DNA of 64,000 bases, from positions 124,001 through 188,000 of the forward strand of contig NZ_BDBT01000002.1 in the NCBI RefSeq assembly GCF_001613125.1, given 5' to 3'. Made by a program: the position numbers and the translations under genes. Source of the DNA: Nocardia shimofusensis NBRC 100134 (GTDB lineage Bacteria; Actinomycetota; Actinomycetes; Mycobacteriales; Mycobacteriaceae). Under the pieces are notes generated by a model, which saw nothing but the letters and a program-made list of their open reading frames with translations, was not told the origin of the DNA and searched no databases. Below are positions 43,714-54,398 of this stretch, one piece after another; within the stretch, counting starts at the first letter, position 1, and every line of letters begins with the position of its first letter.

Positions 43714-44278
43714 GTACTCACCATCTCGTCTGCGTTGCTATGACAACGTCTTTGTTGGCGGCCCGACGTCGGAAGCGGGTCGGGTCGGACTCTAACCAGT
43801 CACATGGAGGGCCAATCGGCCACGTTCATCGTAAGTGGCGCAGGTCACGCACCATAAGGCGGGGCACGCAAAACCGCTGGCCAAGGCTACTGGCGAGTAG
43901 CTTATTGGCGTGCGGCCAGGTAGAGCGGCCCACGCCGGAGACCCGCACCGGACCGCCGCGCGGGGGCGGCGGGCATTCTCACTCGCATGCCCGAAACGCG
44001 GTGAGATATTCCGCGCCGTTACCGTGATGAATCTCACATGCCGGGAGAGAAACGGCGCAGCGCTTGCGAGCGACGCAATCGCTTCGTTACCGTCATGCAG
44101 TCGATGTCACAACTATGTCACGACTCCCCTGTTCCAGAGGATGAGGAGGACGGCAAGCCTTGATGCAGCACAGCGCTCCGCAATCGGTGAGCCGTTCGAT
44201 CGAGACACCCCCGACATCGTTCACCTGCCGTTTCATCGGCACAGTGACCAACTCCCGCTTCACGATGTGGTGCTGCCG
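43714..44278. other. Divergent regulatory interval sucC / M23 peptidase
   Basis: A 565-bp gap between divergent genes, holding the promoters of both and the MtrA-type box described separately. The peptidase side has the sequence GTTACCGT[GC]AT twice (44019-44029, 44084-44096 region). An open frame runs upstream of the peptidase start in-frame (from 44141), so part of this interval could be coding if translation starts earlier. Confidence 0.55.
44106..44121 (+). promoter_or_regulatory. Candidate MtrA box
   Basis: GTCAC-AACTAT-GTCAC: two direct GTCAC half-sites with a 6-base spacer, the layout reported for MtrA sites in Mycobacterium (and GTnAC repeats in Streptomyces) ahead of peptidoglycan hydrolase genes. 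It lies 158 bp upstream of the M23 start used here. Confidence 0.6.
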
Positions 44279-45667
44279 ATGAGTAATCGCTCGACTCTGA
44301 CCGAACTCGCTGCCGGCGCTTTCTCTTCCGGCCCCCGCTCGCGCTCCGGTCACCGCTACCGCGACGACGATCAGCCCTTCATGCCGGCTGCCGCGCCGTT
44401 GCCCCCCTCGACGAATCACCATGCCGCCCCGGCCGCCGCTGGTTTCGGCGCGCACGCCGCGGGGAACGCCGCCTGGGACGAGACCGCGGCGTGGAGCCAG
44501 GCGGGCGGCGCGTGGAACGAGGGCTCGGCCTGGAACGAGAGCGCGCAGGACCACGTTTCCGCGGCTCCCGACGCCTCCGCGTGGAATCAGGACTCGGGCA
44601 CGGCGTGGAACAACGATGCCGCGTGGAACGACGGCTCGGCGTGGAATCAGGACGAGGACCCGGCATGGCACCAGCAGGGCTCCTGGAACGACGGCGGCGC
44701 CTGGGGCGCCACCGAAGCCGCTGAGCCGGAAGGCGCCCCGGGCTGGAACCAGGACGACCCGAGTCAGTGGCAAGGCACCTGCGACAGCGACGCCTGGGCG
44801 CGCCAGTCCCAGTACGCCCCGGAAGCCGAAAACGGCTGGCACGACGACGAATCCGATGACGACCGGTCCGACGCGAGCCTGGTCGGCACGCCCGTCGCAC
44901 CCACCTTCATCCCCGGTCGCGGCGCCGCCCGTCGCGGCGGCGCGCACCGCGTGCCCGCCCCGCCCGGATCGCTCAAGGGGCGTGCCGCGGTCGTCGCCGT
45001 CGCCGCGGGCGCCGTCGTCGCTGCGGGTCAGGCCGCGATGGCCTCGCCGGGTCAGCCCTCCCAGACCATCGACTACGAAGCGGCGGGCCAGATCCACGAG
45101 ATCGCCGCGCAGTCGGTGAGCCTGGAGGACCCGACCACCTCCTCCGCCGCGCCGCAGGTGCTCAACGTCTCCGCACCCTCGAACCTCGGCCAGTTCGACG
45201 AGATCCTGGAGAAGGGCCGCAAGTACGCCGAGGATCTGGCCGCCGCCGAAGCCGCCAAGCTCCGGCCGCTGTTCGCCCAGTTCACCTACGGCAACTTCAC
45301 TTCCGGCTACGGCGCCCGCTGGGGTGTGCAGCACCTCGGCGTCGACATCGCCGCCCCCATCGGCACCCCGATCTACGCTGTGGCCGACGGCACCGTACTC
45401 GAGGCGGGCCCTGCCTCCGGCTTCGGCATGTGGGTCCGGGTTCTGCACGACGACGGCACGGTCACCGTTTACGGCCACGTCGACACCGCGCTCGTCTCCG
45501 CCGGCCAGTACGTGATGGCAGGCGACCAGATCGCCACCGTCGGCAACCGCGGATTCTCCACCGGTCCGCACGTGCATTTCGAGGTCTGGCTCAACGGCAC
45601 CGACAAGGTCGACCCGCTGCCCTGGCTGGCCAGCCGAGGCATCGCCCTCGGTCAGATCCGCAGCTGA
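44279..45667 (+). CDS. M23 metallopeptidase with Trp-rich repeat N-terminus
   Basis: A 462-residue protein. The C-terminal ~125 residues are an M23/LytM endopeptidase: HLGVDIAAPIGTPIYAVADGTV (zinc His and Asp) and HVHFEVWLNG (HxH). A membrane anchor (AVVAVAAGAVVAAGQAAMA, about residue 240) precedes it. The N-terminal ~200 residues hold at least ten Trp in AWN/AWD-type units (AWNEGSAWNES, TAWNNDAAWNDGSAWNQD), predicted cytoplasmic and disordered. Position beside sucCD and pcrA matches Rv0950c. The start is uncertain: ATG 44279 lacks a clear ribosome site; ATG 44141 is in frame. Confidence 0.85.
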   Translation: MSNRSTLTELAAGAFSSGPRSRSGHRYRDDDQPFMPAAAPLPPSTNHHAAPAAAGFGAHAAGNAAWDETAAWSQAGGAWNEGSAWNESAQDHVSAAPDASAWNQDSGTAWNNDAAWNDGSAWNQDEDPAWHQQGSWNDGGAWGATEAAEPEGAPGWNQDDPSQWQGTCDSDAWARQSQYAPEAENGWHDDESDDDRSDASLVGTPVAPTFIPGRGAARRGGAHRVPAPPGSLKGRAAVVAVAAGAVVAAGQAAMASPGQPSQTIDYEAAGQIHEIAAQSVSLEDPTTSSAAPQVLNVSAPSNLGQFDEILEKGRKYAEDLAAAEAAKLRPLFAQFTYGNFTSGYGARWGVQHLGVDIAAPIGTPIYAVADGTVLEAGPASGFGMWVRVLHDDGTVTVYGHVDTALVSAGQYVMAGDQIATVGNRGFSTGPHVHFEVWLNGTDKVDPLPWLASRGIALGQIRS

Positions 45668-45693
45668 TCCTCGATCACCGACGTACCACCGAC

Positions 45694-45725
45694 AACACCC
45701 CGGAGCCCGCGAGCCCCGGGGTGTT
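45694..45725 (+). terminator. Hairpin after the M23 gene
   Basis: 10-bp arms AACACCCCGG / CCGGGGTGTT plus a GC-rich inner stem, followed by TTT, about 27 bases past the stop. Confidence 0.65.
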
Positions 45726-45813
45726 TCGCTGTCCGAACCGGCCGCGCGGCGCGGCGATCAGGCCATGCGACGTTCCGGCCACAGCGCCCGACGACCGGAG
45801 TCGTTCGTGTCGT

Positions 45814-46242
45814 TCAGGGCGCGGCGACGATCGCCAGACCGATCAACGCGACCACCTTGACCACCTCGAACGCGACGTAGTAGTAGTGCACGGTCGAGCG
45901 CCCCAAATCCTCCCCCGCCGCCAGCACCTGGTTCGACCGCCTGGTCAGCGGCGGCCGGATCACCACGAGCTGGATCGCCAGCGCCACCACTGCGACACCG
46001 AGCCAGACCCACACCGAGGTCGAGGGCCCCAGCACCACACAGGCGATCAGAAGCAGTGCGGCCCATACGGTTTCGGCGGTGTTCAAGGCCCGGAACACGA
46101 TGCGCCCGATCCCCAGTCCGAGCGGCACCGTGATCCCCGGCGCCCGGAACTTCAACGGCGCCTCGAGGAACGAGATGGCCAGGACCATCCCCAGCCACAA
46201 CATCGGAAGGAACCAGACCAGGTGTTGCGCGAAGCTGTCCAC
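45814..46242 (-). CDS. Four-helix membrane protein of unknown function
   Basis: A 142-residue protein with four membrane segments (FAQHLVWFLPMLWLGMVLAISFL; TVWAALLLIACVVLG; VWVWLGVAVVALAIQLVVI; VAFEVVKVVALIGLAIVAA). Conserved-looking motifs are FLEAPLKFRAPG, GIGRIVFRALN and RRSNQVLAAGE. I do not know a function. It sits between the convergent M23 gene and pcrA, as a separate small gene. Confidence 0.8.
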   Translation of the reverse strand: MDSFAQHLVWFLPMLWLGMVLAISFLEAPLKFRAPGITVPLGLGIGRIVFRALNTAETVWAALLLIACVVLGPSTSVWVWLGVAVVALAIQLVVIRPPLTRRSNQVLAAGEDLGRSTVHYYYVAFEVVKVVALIGLAIVAAP

Positions 46243-46292
46243 ACTTCGACGCTACCCAGTGACCCTGCCGTGGAGAAGAGGCCCTGGGCCGG

Positions 46293-46311
46293 GCCGAAAG
46301 ACCCTTTCGGC
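46293..46311 (-). terminator. Short hairpin after pcrA
   Basis: 8-bp perfect arms GCCGAAAG / CTTTCGGC with a 3-base loop, about 31 bases past the pcrA stop; weaker than the other hairpins. Confidence 0.45.
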
Positions 46312-46341
46312 ACCGGCCTGCCTTTCGCTATCGGCCGGGGC

Positions 46342-48969
46342 TCAGAGCTTGACCAGAGTCCTGCTGTGCTGCGGGATGAGCCGGACCCGGCCCACGTCAC
46401 CGCCGAAATCGATGGTCACGGTCTGCATCGTTCCTACGTTGTCGACGGCGATCACCCGGCCGAGACCGTATTTGTCGTCGCTGACGCGGTCCCCCACGGC
46501 GAGAACCAGATTCGAGGCGGCGCGGCCCGCCTTGCCCGGCGCCGGCCTGGCCGGACCACGTCCGCGCGTCGCGGCGCGTGACTCGGACCAGCCGTCGCCG
46601 CGCGTCCAGTCCCGCTCCATGTCCTCCGCGCCGCCGCGACGGCGCAGACCGGGCGAATGCGCGGGCTCGAGCCTGCGCCAGTCCATCAGATGGCCGGGAA
46701 TCTCCTGCAGGAAACGCGATTCCGGATTCGACACCGGCTGACCCCAGCCCGATCGGACCACCGCGCGGGACAGATAGAGGCGCTGCCTGGCGCGGGTGAT
46801 GCCGACGTAGGCGAGCCTGCGCTCCTCGGCCAGTTCGGTCGGGTCGCCGAGCGCGCGCATGTGCGGGAACTGCCCGTCCTCCCAGCCGGTCACGAAGACC
46901 ACCGGGAACTCCAACCCCTTGGCGGTGTGCAGGGTCATCATGGTGACCACGCCGGAGCCCTCGTCGGGGATCTGGTCGGCGTCGGCGACCAGCGATACCC
47001 GCTCCAGAAACGCCGCCAGCGAACCGGGCTCGGGCTCGCCCTCCCCCTGTTCGGGCAGCAGCCCCTCCTCGCGCGCCGCCACCGCGGCGTCGTAAGCGCC
47101 CGCGCTGAATTCCCGTGCCACGCTGACCAGTTCGTTCAGGTTGTCCAGCCGCGCGCCGTCCTGCGGGTCGTCGGAGGCTTCCAGTTCGGCGCGATAGCCG
47201 GTGCGGTCGAGAACCGCTTCCACGACCGCGCCCACATCCGGGAAGTCCGCGCCCGGCTGTTCGCCCGCCGCCCTGATCTCCTCGAGCAGTTCGAGGAAGC
47301 CGGCGATGGCGCGCTGAGCGCGGGTGTTCAACAGTGCCACCTTGCCCTCGGCGGCATCGCGCAGCGCCGCGACGAAACCGAGGCCCCGCTGTTCGGCGTG
47401 TACGGCCACGCACGCCTCCGCGCGGTCGCCGATGCCGCGGCGCGGGGTATTGAGGATGCGGCGCATACTCACCGCGTCCTCGGGGTTCTCCAGCACGCGC
47501 AGATAGGCCACGATGTCGCGGACCTCCTTGCGCTCGTAGAACCGCACGCCGCCGACCAGCTTGTACGGCAACCCCAGTCGGATGAAGGTCTCCTCCAACG
47601 CCCGGGAGTTGTTGTTGGTGCGGTAGAACACCGCGACATCGTTGTAGTTCGCTTCGCCCGCGTCGACCAGGCGATCGATCTCGCGGGCGACGAACGCGGC
47701 CTCGTCGTGCTCGTTGTCGGCAACGTATCCGACGATCGGTTCGCCCTCGCCCGAGTCGGTCCACAGTCGCTTCTCGCGCCTGCCCTGGTTGCGGGTGATG
47801 ACCGCGTTGGCGGCGGACAGGATGTTCTGCGTGGACCGGTAGTTCTGTTCCAGCAGGATCGTCTCGGCGTCCGGGAAGTCGCGCTCGAACTCCTCGATAT
47901 TGCGGATGGTGGCGCCGCGGAAGGCGTAGATCGACTGGTCGGCGTCGCCCACCACGCACAGTTCGCTCGGCGGCACGGCGTGCTCGTCGGCCGTGCCGTC
48001 CCCGGTCTTCGGCGCGAGCCCGACCAGCTCCCTGATCAGCACGTACTGCGCGTGGTTGGTGTCCTGGTACTCGTCGACGAGCACGTGCCGGAAGCGGCGG
48101 CGGTAGTACTCGGCGACCTGCGGATGGCGCTGCAACAGCGCGACGGTCTCGCCGATGAGGTCGTCGAAATCCATCGCGTTGGCCGAACGCAGCCTGGCCT
48201 GGTACTCGGCGTAGACGCGGGCGACCAGCACGGGCAGCTCGGAATCGGCGGACCCGGCGGCCTCGGCGGCGGCCCGGTCCGGATCGATCAGCTCGTTCTT
48301 GAGGTTGGAGATGGCGGTGGCGAGCAGGCGCGCGGAGTACTTCTTGGCGTCGATCTCGAGGTCGCGGCTGATCATGGTCAGCAGGCGGCGCGAATCGTCG
48401 GCGTCGTAGATGGAGAAGTTGGAGTTCAGACCGGGCAGCAGCGCCGCCTGGCTGCGCAGGATGCGCACGCAGCTGGAGTGGAAGGTCGAGACCCACATGG
48501 TGGCCGCGCGCGGGCCGACCAGCCCGGCGACACGCTCGCGCATCTCGGCGGCGGCCTTGTTGGTGAAGGTGATCGCCAGGATCTGGCCGGGAGTGACATC
48601 GCGGGCGGCCAGCAGGTAGGCGATGCGCCGGGTGAGCACGGCGGTCTTCCCCGATCCGGCGCCCGCCACGATCAACAGCGGCGCTCCCGCGTGCACGACC
48701 GCCGCCCGCTGCTGGGGATTGAGTCCGTCGAGCAGGCGTTCCACCTGCTCGACGCGCTGCTGTTCCCGTTCGGCGCGACGCCGGGCCTGCTCCTCGTCGG
48801 GCTGCGACGCGCGCTCGCCGCCCGGCCGTTGCCCCCGCTCCTCGGCGTGCCTGCGGGCCAGCTCATCGGCCCGCTGTTGCGCTCGTTCGGCCAGCGATCG
48901 ACCGGTAGAGTTCGGTTGGGGAGCACCCGAGGGGGGAGCTGTCGTCTGGGGAGCCGCCGTCATGTCCAT
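46342..48969 (-). CDS. pcrA: Superfamily I DNA helicase PcrA/UvrD1
   Basis: An 875-residue SF1A 3'-5' helicase for repair and recombination. Motifs: LNPQQRAAV (Q), GAGSGKTAVLTRRI (Walker A), FTNKAAAEMRER (Ia), DEYQDTNHAQ (II), GDADQSIYAFRGA (III), EQNYRSTQNIL (IV), MTLHTAKGLEFPVVFV (V), EERRLAYVGITRARQRLYL (VI). The C-terminal VGDRVSDDKYGLGRVIAV domain is the Tudor-like part that contacts RNA polymerase or Ku in UvrD1/PcrA. N-terminal ~85 residues are charged and disordered. Position corresponds to Rv0949. Confidence 0.96.
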   Translation of the reverse strand: MDMTAAPQTTAPPSGAPQPNSTGRSLAERAQQRADELARRHAEERGQRPGGERASQPDEEQARRRAEREQQRVEQVERLLDGLNPQQRAAVVHAGAPLLIVAGAGSGKTAVLTRRIAYLLAARDVTPGQILAITFTNKAAAEMRERVAGLVGPRAATMWVSTFHSSCVRILRSQAALLPGLNSNFSIYDADDSRRLLTMISRDLEIDAKKYSARLLATAISNLKNELIDPDRAAAEAAGSADSELPVLVARVYAEYQARLRSANAMDFDDLIGETVALLQRHPQVAEYYRRRFRHVLVDEYQDTNHAQYVLIRELVGLAPKTGDGTADEHAVPPSELCVVGDADQSIYAFRGATIRNIEEFERDFPDAETILLEQNYRSTQNILSAANAVITRNQGRREKRLWTDSGEGEPIVGYVADNEHDEAAFVAREIDRLVDAGEANYNDVAVFYRTNNNSRALEETFIRLGLPYKLVGGVRFYERKEVRDIVAYLRVLENPEDAVSMRRILNTPRRGIGDRAEACVAVHAEQRGLGFVAALRDAAEGKVALLNTRAQRAIAGFLELLEEIRAAGEQPGADFPDVGAVVEAVLDRTGYRAELEASDDPQDGARLDNLNELVSVAREFSAGAYDAAVAAREEGLLPEQGEGEPEPGSLAAFLERVSLVADADQIPDEGSGVVTMMTLHTAKGLEFPVVFVTGWEDGQFPHMRALGDPTELAEERRLAYVGITRARQRLYLSRAVVRSGWGQPVSNPESRFLQEIPGHLMDWRRLEPAHSPGLRRRGGAEDMERDWTRGDGWSESRAATRGRGPARPAPGKAGRAASNLVLAVGDRVSDDKYGLGRVIAVDNVGTMQTVTIDFGGDVGRVRLIPQHSRTLVKL

Positions 48970-49281
48970 TGCCCGTCCACGCTACCGGCGGACACCGACA
49001 GGCGCGACGCCCCGCCCCCTCGACGGCCGAAGCGCCGCGTAGTTGAAAAATGACATGTTTTGCATTGTTCGGAACCCGTGGCAGACTGGCCGACGCGCGT
49101 CGGCCGGCCACGATGCGTCCGTGTTGACGGTTCGTCGGCGACCGAGATCGCGAATCCGGTAGCTGAGCGCGTACTGCTGGGGGGAGTATGGAACCCACCA
49201 GGTCTGTTTCACGGTGAAAGAACGGGTTGGTAACGCGCGAAGCGCGCGCGCCGATCCAGGTTCTGACACGAGGAGATGAAT

Positions 49282-49599
49282 ATGAGCACCCCTGCCACGA
49301 CCACCGGGTCGGATGCAGCGCAGCCCGCCGGGTCGGACTCGGCGCTGCCGCAGTCGGAGGCGGAGATCGACAAGCTCCGTAAGGAGATCGACCAGCTCGA
49401 CGCGGAGATCCTCGCCGCCATCAAGCGTCGCACCGAGATCTCCCGGCTGATCGGCCGTACCCGGATGGCTTCCGGCGGCCCGCGTCTGGTGCACAGCCGC
49501 GAGATGAAGGTGCTGGAGCGCTTCAGCGAACTGGGCCAGGAAGGCCACACCCTCGCCATGCTGTTGCTGCGTCTGGGGCGCGGCCGACTCGGCAGGTAG
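49282..49599 (+). CDS. Chorismate mutase (AroQ-type, Rv0948c-like)
   Basis: A 105-residue AroQ-fold enzyme that converts chorismate to prephenate. Helix 1 has IDKLRKEIDQLDAEILAAIKRRTEIS, then IGRTRMASGGPRLVHSREMKVLERFSELGQEG, and it ends LLLRLGRGRLGR. Active-site basic residues are the Arg of RRTEIS and Arg/Lys in RTRMAS. In M. tuberculosis this short form is weakly active until bound by DAHP synthase through its C-terminal LGRGRLG end, which is conserved here. ATG 49282 is preferred to 49276 because AGGAG (49271-49275) is then correctly spaced. Confidence 0.92.
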   Translation: MSTPATTTGSDAAQPAGSDSALPQSEAEIDKLRKEIDQLDAEILAAIKRRTEISRLIGRTRMASGGPRLVHSREMKVLERFSELGQEGHTLAMLLLRLGRGRLGR

Positions 49600-49619
49600 C
49601 CACCGGAGAACTCACTCAC

Positions 49620-49652
49620 GAGGGTCGCGGTCCGCAGTGGACCGCGACCCTC
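49620..49652. terminator. Bidirectional hairpin
   Basis: 14-bp perfect arms GAGGGTCGCGGTCC / GGACCGCGACCCTC with a 5-base loop, followed by GTTT, between convergent chorismate mutase and gabD. Confidence 0.8.
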
Positions 49653-49671
49653 GTTTCGTGCACGGGACGTC

Positions 49672-51123
49672 TCAGAGCGCGATGTACTTCGTGGACAGAT
49701 ATTCCTCGATGCCCTCGAAGCCGCCCTCCCGGCCGAAGCCGGATTCCTTCACACCGCCGAACGGCGCGGCCGGGTCGGAGATGACGCCCCGGTTCACGCC
49801 CACCATGCCCGTTTCCAGTCCCTCGGCGATCCGCAGCGCGCGGTCCAGGTCTCGGGTGAACACGTAGGCCACCAGGCCGTAGCGGGTGTCGTTGGCGGCC
49901 GCCAGGCCCTGTTCCTCGGTGTCGAAGGTGACGATGGGCGCCACCGGACCGAAGACCTCCTCGCTCAGGATGCGCGCCTTCTCCGGCACCCGGTCCAGGA
50001 TCGTGGCCGGGTAGAACCACCCCACCCCACCCGGCGCGGAACCGCCGTGGCGGACCCGCGCGCCGAGCGCCACCGCGTCCTCGACCAGGTCGGTGACGGT
50101 GGCCAGCTGTTCGGCGTTGATCAGCGGCCCGAGCGTGGTCTCCGGATCGACGCCGGGGCCCATCCGCACCGAGTCCCGCACGGCCGCCACGAACTTCTCG
50201 GTGAACTCCTCGGCCACCGCGCTGTGCACGTGGAACCGGTTGGCCGCCGTGCACGCCTCGCCGCCGTTGCGCAGCTTGGCCAGCATCGCGCCCTGCACCG
50301 CGGCGTCGACGTCGGCGTCGTCGAACACCACGAACGGCGCGTTGCCGCCGAGTTCCATCGAGGTGCGCAGCAGTTTGCCCGCCGACTGCTCGACCAGCTT
50401 CTTGCCGACCTCGGTGGAGCCGGTGAAGGTGAGCTTGCGCAGTCGCGGATCGTCGAGCAGCGCGCCGGTGACCGCGCCGGAGCGCTTGGTGGTGATCACC
50501 GAGAGCACGCCGTCCGGCAGGCCCGCCTGCGAACACAGCTGGGCGAGCAGCAGCATGGTCAGCGGCGTCTCGGAAGCGGGCTTGACGATCATGGTGCAGC
50601 CCGCGGCCAAGGCGGGGCCGATCTTGCGGGTGCCCATCGCCAGCGGGAAGTTCCACGGCGTGATGGCCAGCGCGGGCCCCACCGGCTGCTTGTGCACGAC
50701 GATGCGGCCGGCGCCCGAGGGCGCGTGCTGGTAGCGGCCGTGCACCCGCACCGCTTCCTCGCTGAACCAGCGGAAGAACTCCGCGCCGTACCGCACCTCG
50801 TTACGGCTCTCGGGCAGCGCCTTGCCCATCTCCAGGGTCATCAGCAGGGCGAATTCCTCGGCTCGCGCGGTGATCGCGTCGAACACCGCGCGCAGGATCT
50901 CACCGCGTTCGCGGGCCGGGGTGGCCGCCCACTCCTGCTGCACCGCCGAGGCGGCGTCGAGGGCGCGCAGGGCGTCGTCCGGGGTGGCATCGGCGACCTC
51001 GGTGAGCACCTGCCCGGTGGCGGGATTGTGCACCGGGAAGGTGCCGCCGCCGGTGGCGTCGACGGGTCCGCCGATCCACAGTCGCGTCGGGACGGATTCG
51101 AGTAGTTCGCGTTCGGACACCAT
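49672..51123 (-). CDS. gabD: Succinate-semialdehyde dehydrogenase
   Basis: A 483-residue aldehyde dehydrogenase: PWNFPLAMGTRKIGPALAAGCTMIVKPA (cofactor), MELGGNAPFVVFDDAD (general-base Glu) and GGEACTAANRFHVH (nucleophile Cys). The overall pattern (QPVGPALAITPWNFP, EVFGPVAPIVTF) fits NAD(P)-dependent succinate-semialdehyde dehydrogenase of GABA/succinate metabolism, near sucCD. Substrate assignment within the family is less sure than the fold. Confidence 0.88.
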   Translation of the reverse strand: MVSERELLESVPTRLWIGGPVDATGGGTFPVHNPATGQVLTEVADATPDDALRALDAASAVQQEWAATPARERGEILRAVFDAITARAEEFALLMTLEMGKALPESRNEVRYGAEFFRWFSEEAVRVHGRYQHAPSGAGRIVVHKQPVGPALAITPWNFPLAMGTRKIGPALAAGCTMIVKPASETPLTMLLLAQLCSQAGLPDGVLSVITTKRSGAVTGALLDDPRLRKLTFTGSTEVGKKLVEQSAGKLLRTSMELGGNAPFVVFDDADVDAAVQGAMLAKLRNGGEACTAANRFHVHSAVAEEFTEKFVAAVRDSVRMGPGVDPETTLGPLINAEQLATVTDLVEDAVALGARVRHGGSAPGGVGWFYPATILDRVPEKARILSEEVFGPVAPIVTFDTEEQGLAAANDTRYGLVAYVFTRDLDRALRIAEGLETGMVGVNRGVISDPAAPFGGVKESGFGREGGFEGIEEYLSTKYIAL

Positions 51124-51256
51124 GCCGCCAGCCTAGACAGCGCGGACTCGCCACGGCGGTGCCTTCGCGCGCGGAATCCGCGTTGTCCCGCACCGTTGTC
51201 CCCGGCAGCCCCCGTTGCCTGTGCGCGCCCGCGCGGCGGTGGGTAACCTCGGCGGC

Positions 51257-52894
<1,638 letters not shown>

Positions 52895-52900
52895 TTCGCG

Positions 52901-53482
52901 TCACGTGGGTTCGCCTCCGCTCGCGTCTTCGTGACGGGTTTCCCCACGGTGACGGATCTCCCCCCGGGCGCGCACGATGCTCGACGTCATGACCGCGAGC
53001 AGCGTGCCGATCACGATCAGATCGAACACGATCTGGATCATGACGGCGATGCGCGCGCCCTGCCCGACGGCGTGGACGTCGCCGTAGCCGACCGTGCCCA
53101 GCGTGACGATCGTGTAGTACAGCGCGTCGGTGCGGGTGCGCAGTCCGTCGAACTGGCTCGGATCGTGAATCTCGAGCCGGAAGTAGAACTGCGCGAAGAA
53201 CACGATCACCACCATGAGCAGCAGCAGGATGCCGTCGACCTGCTGGCCCGCGCCCTCCGGCGCGGCGAGATAGCGCCGGATCTGACGAGTGACCAGCCAC
53301 AGCAGCCCGACCACTCCGACCAGGAAGGCCACCGTGGCCGACACACCGCCCATCAGCGCCCCGTCCGGTCTGCGCTCCACCGGCACGCCGTAGAAGAGCA
53401 GCAGTGCGCACATCACCGCCGCGCCGTTGCGCAGCAGACGGATGCGACCTGATGGGGGTCGGGACTCGGCCATAGGGTTCAT
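52901..53482 (-). CDS. Two-pore-helix-type potassium channel family protein
   Basis: A 193-residue protein with about four membrane segments and a selectivity filter TLGTVGYGDVH between the last two (preceded by DALYYTIV). The last helix is RIAVMIQIVFDLIVIGTLLAVM. TVGYGD is the K+ channel signature. The first two helices are not a voltage sensor (no Arg ladder). The C-terminal ~25 residues are a hydrophilic tail (EIRHRGETRHEDASGG). The start could also be ATG 53473. Confidence 0.88.
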   Translation of the reverse strand: MNPMAESRPPSGRIRLLRNGAAVMCALLLFYGVPVERRPDGALMGGVSATVAFLVGVVGLLWLVTRQIRRYLAAPEGAGQQVDGILLLLMVVIVFFAQFYFRLEIHDPSQFDGLRTRTDALYYTIVTLGTVGYGDVHAVGQGARIAVMIQIVFDLIVIGTLLAVMTSSIVRARGEIRHRGETRHEDASGGEPT

Positions 53483-53579
53483 GGTCCGCCCGGATGGTCG
53501 GTGTCGGTGGTATACGCGCCGGGCGAGCAGGCGAACACGTGGATCGAAGCAGATCGACGAGGTGCCGTGGCGGGCGGCC

Positions 53580-54284
53580 TCACTCCACCGCGAGCCCCGG
53601 ATCGAGCACCGAGTAGCGGTCGCCGTGGGCCCGCAGGACCAGGTCGGCGCGAGCGCGGGTGGCCGCGACGAGCTCGGCATTGCGCAGGTCACTGCCCTCG
53701 ACCTTGTCCCGCGCGGCCTCGTGCGTCCGCCCGCCGTCGAGATGACGGCGCAGCAGGCGCGCGGTCAGCACCTCTCGCGCCGCATCCAGGTACCAGCACT
53801 CGTCCAACAGCGCGCTCACCTTGTGCCAGGCTCCGAGAGCGGGATCGTCGACGAGCAGATAATTGCCCTCGGTGACGATGATTCGCTCGCCGGTGAACAC
53901 CACGCCCGCCGGAGTCGGTTCGTCGAGCCCCCGATCGAAGGTGGGCCAGGCGACGGGCTCACCGAGCGGCGTGCCGCGCAGCCTCGCCAAGTTCTCGACA
54001 TAGCCCCCACTGTCGAAGGTGTCCGGCTCCCCCTTGGCCGCCCGCCTGCCCATCTCGTCGAGGCGGGCGTTGGACAGGTGATAGCCGTCCATCGGCGCGA
54101 TCTCGGCGATCCGTCGGCCCGCGCGGGCATTCAGCGCCGCGCACAGGCCGGCCGACAGCGTGGACTTGCCCGCGCCGGGCGGACCGGCGATGCCCACCAG
54201 ATAACGGCGATCCGTGGCGGACGCCCGCCCCGCCAGGGCGGCGGCCTGGGCCGCTATCGAGGTCTCCCGCACTGTGCCCGTCAC
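53580..54284 (-). CDS. PRK/uridine-kinase-like nucleoside or sugar kinase
   Basis: A 234-residue P-loop kinase: GIAGPPGAGKSTLSAGL (Walker A), MDGYHLSNARLDEMGRRAAKGEPDTFD and FDRGLDEPTPAGVVF, then TEGNYLLVDDPALGAW (Walker B/lid). DGYHLSN with GxP(D)TFD matches the pantothenate/uridine kinase (YggC/fructose-transport) group. Substrate unknown. GTG 54284 (VTGTVRETS) is chosen because the residues before it look like noise. It lies between the channel gene and the TetR regulator. Confidence 0.85.
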   Translation of the reverse strand: MTGTVRETSIAAQAAALAGRASATDRRYLVGIAGPPGAGKSTLSAGLCAALNARAGRRIAEIAPMDGYHLSNARLDEMGRRAAKGEPDTFDSGGYVENLARLRGTPLGEPVAWPTFDRGLDEPTPAGVVFTGERIIVTEGNYLLVDDPALGAWHKVSALLDECWYLDAAREVLTARLLRRHLDGGRTHEAARDKVEGSDLRNAELVAATRARADLVLRAHGDRYSVLDPGLAVE

Positions 54285-54398
54285 CAGCTCACCGTAAGTG
54301 CTACGCGGCCGCACCGGCACCTGTCGGGGCGACGGCTGCACTCCGGCAACCGCGGCGCATTCGAAGGAGGCGGAGCAACTACGAGCAACTGCGAGCAA

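Noticed and set aside
49276..49281. Upstream ATG of chorismate mutase
   Set aside because: The AGGAG site would have no spacing to this ATG; ATG 49282 is correctly spaced.
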